43,795 nt of DNA from CAYYNQ01 sp964473105. Its GTDB lineage: Bacteria; Sumerlaeota; Sumerlaeia; MVZB01. The stretch is from contig CAYYNQ010000104.1 in NCBI GenBank assembly GCA_964473105.1, forward strand, positions 1 to 43,795, given 5' to 3'. The number at the start of each line of letters is the position of its first letter. Position 1 is the first letter of the stretch. Shown one piece after another: positions 42,115-43,795 of this stretch. A model generated the notes under the pieces. That model was not told where the DNA came from, made no database searches, and was given only the letters and a program-made list of their open reading frames with translations. The translations under genes and the position numbers were made by a program.

Positions 42115-42648
42115 ATGAAGCATCCAATCGACACGCATGAACTGAGGCAACTGGAAACCACAGCGGTTACTGCGATGAAACGTGGAGATTTCATCAACGC
42201 ACTCGACTCATACGAGGAAATTGACGCGAAGGGCTGGGCGGGGGCACGGCACCTCACGGCGCAGGGATACTGTCTAATCAAAGCCCGACGTCGAAAAGAT
42301 GCGGGCGGGATCCTGTTAAGGGCCTTTAACCTCAATCCAGATGATGACCGCTGCATTGAGTTGCTAGATAAATATGTCCCAGGCTGGGAAAAGCGGGCGG
42401 TCGAGACGCTACCCCATCCGCCCGATCACAGGCCCTCCGTCCCGATCCGTGACACACCTCCGCCTGCGCCGGCTGTGACACACGTGCCGAGACAACAGCA
42501 CAGAACGATGCCCAGGGAGTCACCCCTGCTCTCCACTCAACACCCTTCGCCGCAGCAGCCGGGCGGCCATGTTCCGGAAGATTTTAACAACCTCAAGATC
42601 TGCTGGAAGTATGTTCTTGAAGATGCGAAGATCGAAACCTTGGGATAA
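42115..42648 (+). CDS. Small TPR-like protein with Pro-rich linker
   Basis: Protein of 177 residues not assigned to a named family. The first 90 residues form two or three helical hairpins like tetratricopeptide repeats (TAVTAMKRGDFINALDSYEE, LTAQGYCLIKARRRKDAGGI, LLRAFNLNPDDDRCIELLDK). A Pro/His-rich linker follows (about 105-155, PPPAPAVTHVPRQQHR) and then a short helix, LKICWKYVLEDAKIE. There is no signal peptide, so it is cytoplasmic. The ATG at 42115 has a strong GGGAGGG site 9 bases upstream; the frame is open for 27 more codons without one. It is followed by a convergent PilB/GspE gene. A scaffold role is plausible but unproven. Confidence 0.7.
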   Translation: MKHPIDTHELRQLETTAVTAMKRGDFINALDSYEEIDAKGWAGARHLTAQGYCLIKARRRKDAGGILLRAFNLNPDDDRCIELLDKYVPGWEKRAVETLPHPPDHRPSVPIRDTPPPAPAVTHVPRQQHRTMPRESPLLSTQHPSPQQPGGHVPEDFNNLKICWKYVLEDAKIETLG

Positions 42649-42793
42649 CTGTTGGCGCATACTCATTGAAATGGTGTTATTGAGCAAGGCCTTATATTTT
42701 AGAACCATGAGCCTGTCGTGACCTCCACGGTCTCGGGAGGACTTAGCAAGCTTATGGAGATGGATCCGGTCACACTATCTCATCGAAATTGGA

Positions 42794-43795
42794 TCAGCTG
42801 GTCACACGCAGGATCTCCTGAACGGTCGTCTTCCCCAACATCACGCGAATCAGGCCTTCCTCAAGGAGGGTCCTCATCCCATTCTTCCTGGCGGCTGCTC
42901 GAATATCCATGGGGTTCACCTTTTCTCCGATCATCCTGCGAATCTCGGATGTCGGTGAGAGGACCTCATAAATTCCCTGACGGTCATAATATCCCGAATC
43001 ATGACAATCCAGACAACCCTGACCCTGTTTCAGCGTGAGCGTTTCAGGTGAACCGGGCAGATCAAGATCGGTCATTTCTTCTGCTGTGATGGTGTAGGTC
43101 GTCGAGCAGTTCCTGCAGATAAGGCGGATCAGCCGCTGTGAAATGATTGCCAATATTGCCTCGGCATGACGATGTGCTTCAACACCCAAATCGCTGAGCC
43201 GCCCAATGGTGGTTGTGGTATCGATGGTATGTAAAGTCGAGAAAACGAGATGACCCGTCATGGCTGCATCAATCGTCATCTTGGCAGTTTCTTTATCACG
43301 AATCTCACCCACCATGATCACGTCCGGGTCTTGGCGCAAGATCGAACGGAGCCCACCGGCAAATGTGAATTTCTTTGCGGGATTGATCTGCATTTGAGTG
43401 AGTCCATCAATATCGAATTCAATCGGGTCTTCCAGAGTGATGATGTTCCTTTTTCCATCGGCAATATCGCCGAGGCAATTGTAGAGTGTCGTTGATTTTC
43501 CTGATCCGGTGGGCCCGGTAACCAGAACTAGTCCATGCGGACGCTGCAGATGTGCCTTGACAACGGAAAACTGCCTCTTGCGCAGGCCCAGCCGATCCAG
43601 TGAGCCCAAGACACGCCCCCGGTAAAGCAGTCGCAGAGAGGCTGTTTCTCCGGAAGTGGCTGGGCTTGTCGTGACCCGGATATCAATCGGCTTGCCATCC
43701 AACGAGGTCTTGTAGGCCCCGTCTTGTGGTTTGCGGCGCTCGCTGATATCCATCTGGCTTTGTGCTTTAATCGAATTAATCATCAGTCGCTGCTG
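42794..43795 (-). CDS. PilB/GspE-type secretion or pilus ATPase, N-terminus cut off by window
   Basis: C-terminal 333 residues of a type II secretion / type IV pilus assembly ATPase; the frame stays open to the right edge, so the start is outside. Motifs in order: SQMDISERRKPQDG, Walker A GPTGSGKSTT, Asp box ITLEDPIEFDID, Walker B region ILRQDPDVIMVGEIRDKETA, His box TGHLVFSTLHT, and a zinc tetracysteine made of CRNC and CLDCHDSGYYDRQG. The presence of the zinc site fits PilB/GspE and not the retraction ATPase PilT. It powers assembly of a (pseudo)pilus at the inner membrane. No other pilus genes are in the window. Confidence 0.93.
   Translation of the reverse strand, partial: QQRLMINSIKAQSQMDISERRKPQDGAYKTSLDGKPIDIRVTTSPATSGETASLRLLYRGRVLGSLDRLGLRKRQFSVVKAHLQRPHGLVLVTGPTGSGKSTTLYNCLGDIADGKRNIITLEDPIEFDIDGLTQMQINPAKKFTFAGGLRSILRQDPDVIMVGEIRDKETAKMTIDAAMTGHLVFSTLHTIDTTTTIGRLSDLGVEAHRHAEAILAIISQRLIRLICRNCSTTYTITAEEMTDLDLPGSPETLTLKQGQGCLDCHDSGYYDRQGIYEVLSPTSEIRRMIGEKVNPMDIRAAARKNGMRTLLEEGLIRVMLGKTTVQEILRVTS

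Overview
The window (about 53% GC by eye, dense genes on both strands) looks like chromosome from a Gram-negative, glycan-rich bacterium of the PVC superphylum, most like Kiritimatiellota/Lentisphaerota/Verrucomicrobiota. This rests on secreted DUF1573 proteins, paired secreted propeller 'glycosidases' with a rhamnose isomerase, a small RRM protein and abundant surface-polysaccharide genes; the taxonomic call is inference. No phage, insertion sequence or CRISPR array is visible. Both window ends cut genes.

Layout. 1-3.8 kb: the tail of a 3'(2'),5'-bisphosphate nucleotidase, a translationally coupled sugar nucleotidyltransferase plus LegB-like 4,6-dehydratase, and an inositol-monophosphatase-family enzyme. 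3.9-9.2 kb: a secreted repeat protein, tRNA-Ser(GCT), a SixA-like phosphatase, then a cysteine-rich envelope operon (DUF1573, membrane rhodanese, MauE/DoxX) with its own probable promoter and msrA upstream. 9.5-20.4 kb: a surface-polysaccharide region. On the minus strand lie a truncated methyltransferase, an ABC-2 permease with its ATPase and a GT-B transferase; divergently there are a GT4-DUF115 fusion, a large capsule-type transferase with a heptad-repeat coiled coil and a Calx-beta lipoprotein; then a sulfotransferase and an O-methyltransferase. 20.6-26.3 kb: gpmI, a GGQ ribosome-rescue factor, glgB and wecB.

26.4-34.9 kb: an L-rhamnose locus built around a 350-bp divergent regulatory region. 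Rightward are RhaI and a secreted propeller protein; leftward are an NCS1-like permease, an FGGY kinase and a second copy of the propeller protein. A perfect 10-bp inverted repeat lies in the divergent region and overlaps a possible rhaI promoter. The reading is: secreted enzymes free a deoxysugar, the permease imports it, RhaI isomerises it and the kinase phosphorylates it. The aldolase and regulator are not in the window.

34.9-43.8 kb: tRNA-Cys(GCA), an RRM protein with a strong terminator, an ArsC/Spx-like protein, a DprE1/DprE2-like epimerase pair divergent from an O-antigen ligase/polymerase, a small TPR-like protein and the C-terminal part of a PilB/GspE ATPase.

The best candidates for something undescribed are the rhamnose locus with its NCS1-type transporter and twin propeller proteins, the DUF1573-rhodanese-MauE thiol module, and the DprE1/E2 pair outside actinobacteria with Ala at the position of the drug-target Cys.
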